DNA from: an uncultured Gemmiger sp.
GTDB taxonomy: Bacteria > Bacillota > Clostridia > Oscillospirales > Ruminococcaceae
DNA length: 5,190 nt
Direction of reading: 5' to 3'
Assembly (NCBI GenBank): GCA_959018215.1
Contig: CAUEKL010000173.1
Span: 1 to 5,190 of the forward strand
The notes beneath the pieces were generated by a model. It worked only from the letters and a program-made list of their open reading frames with translations, had not been told where the DNA came from and searched no databases. The translations under genes and the position numbers were made by a program. Positions 5,115 to 5,190 of this stretch are shown here, in pieces. Every line of letters begins with the position of its first letter. Positions within the stretch are counted from its first letter, which is position 1.

Positions 5115-5190
5115 ATGGGGCTTCTGAAAGGGTATACCAAACAGGAGATCAGCTGGATGATGTACGACTGGGCCAACAGCGCCCACTCGG
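5115..5190 (+). CDS. MFS transporter, Atg22/UMF1-like (5' end only)
   Basis: Only the first 25 codons are present; the gene runs off the right edge. The peptide begins MGLLKGYTKQEISWMMYDWA and continues NSAHS. The segment K-x-E-I-x-W-x-x-Y-D-W-A-N-S-A is the characteristic N-terminus of Atg22-like major facilitator proteins (vacuole effluxer/UMF1 family), where it precedes the first membrane helix. Substrates of bacterial members are mostly unknown. GGGAGG (5098-5103) lies 11 bases upstream, and an in-frame TGA at 5106-5108 excludes an earlier start. It follows the terminator at 5009-5050, so it is a separate unit with its own promoter region and the dyad at 5069-5095. The family call rests on a short but distinctive motif. 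Confidence 0.8.
   Translation, partial: MGLLKGYTKQEISWMMYDWANSAHS

Noticed and set aside
1..5190. CRISPR array, insertion sequence, tRNA, rRNA or riboswitch
   Set aside because: No regularly spaced direct repeats, no terminal inverted repeats or transposase motifs, no tRNA cloverleaf or rRNA-like sequence, and the intergenic gaps are too short for most riboswitches.

Overview
The window is a GC-rich bacterial chromosomal segment with every supported gene on the + strand. Strong Shine-Dalgarno sites (AAGGAGGTGA, AAAGGAGG, GGGAGG), intrinsic terminators, third codon positions dominated by G/C and the gene families present suggest a GC-rich Bacillota/Clostridia lineage. An Oscillospiraceae gut bacterium of the Faecalibacterium/Gemmiger/Subdoligranulum type is my best inference, but the genus cannot be proven from the sequence. 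I see no mobile element, CRISPR array, tRNA or rRNA.

Layout: (1) 1-1399, a MATE-family multidrug/Na+ (or H+) antiporter behind a likely extended -10 promoter at the left edge. (2) 1432-2190, an exodeoxyribonuclease III/AP endonuclease with all catalytic residues, probably co-transcribed with the MATE gene. A clear intrinsic terminator at 2208-2238 closes this unit. (3) 2290-4959, a four-gene unit: an ECF-type sigma factor, a zinc-binding (ZAS-type) membrane anti-sigma factor one base downstream, and two multi-pass membrane proteins that both carry a LiaI/LiaF-like helical-hairpin pattern. The last of these has a long unrecognised extracytoplasmic domain. A long hairpin with a T-tract at 5009-5050 ends the unit. 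(4) 5115-5190, the first 25 codons of an MFS transporter of the Atg22/UMF1-like type, cut by the window edge and preceded by a striking dyad that could be an operator.

How the genes may work together: the sigma factor would direct RNA polymerase to a stress regulon and the membrane anti-sigma factor would hold it inactive until an envelope signal arrives. The two downstream membrane proteins look like envelope-stress accessory or sensor components, by analogy with LiaI/LiaF and similar small membrane proteins. This is the most interesting part of the window: a compact, self-contained candidate envelope-sensing module whose last gene has a sensor-like outer domain that I cannot assign. The MATE and exonuclease III genes look like ordinary housekeeping/accessory genes.
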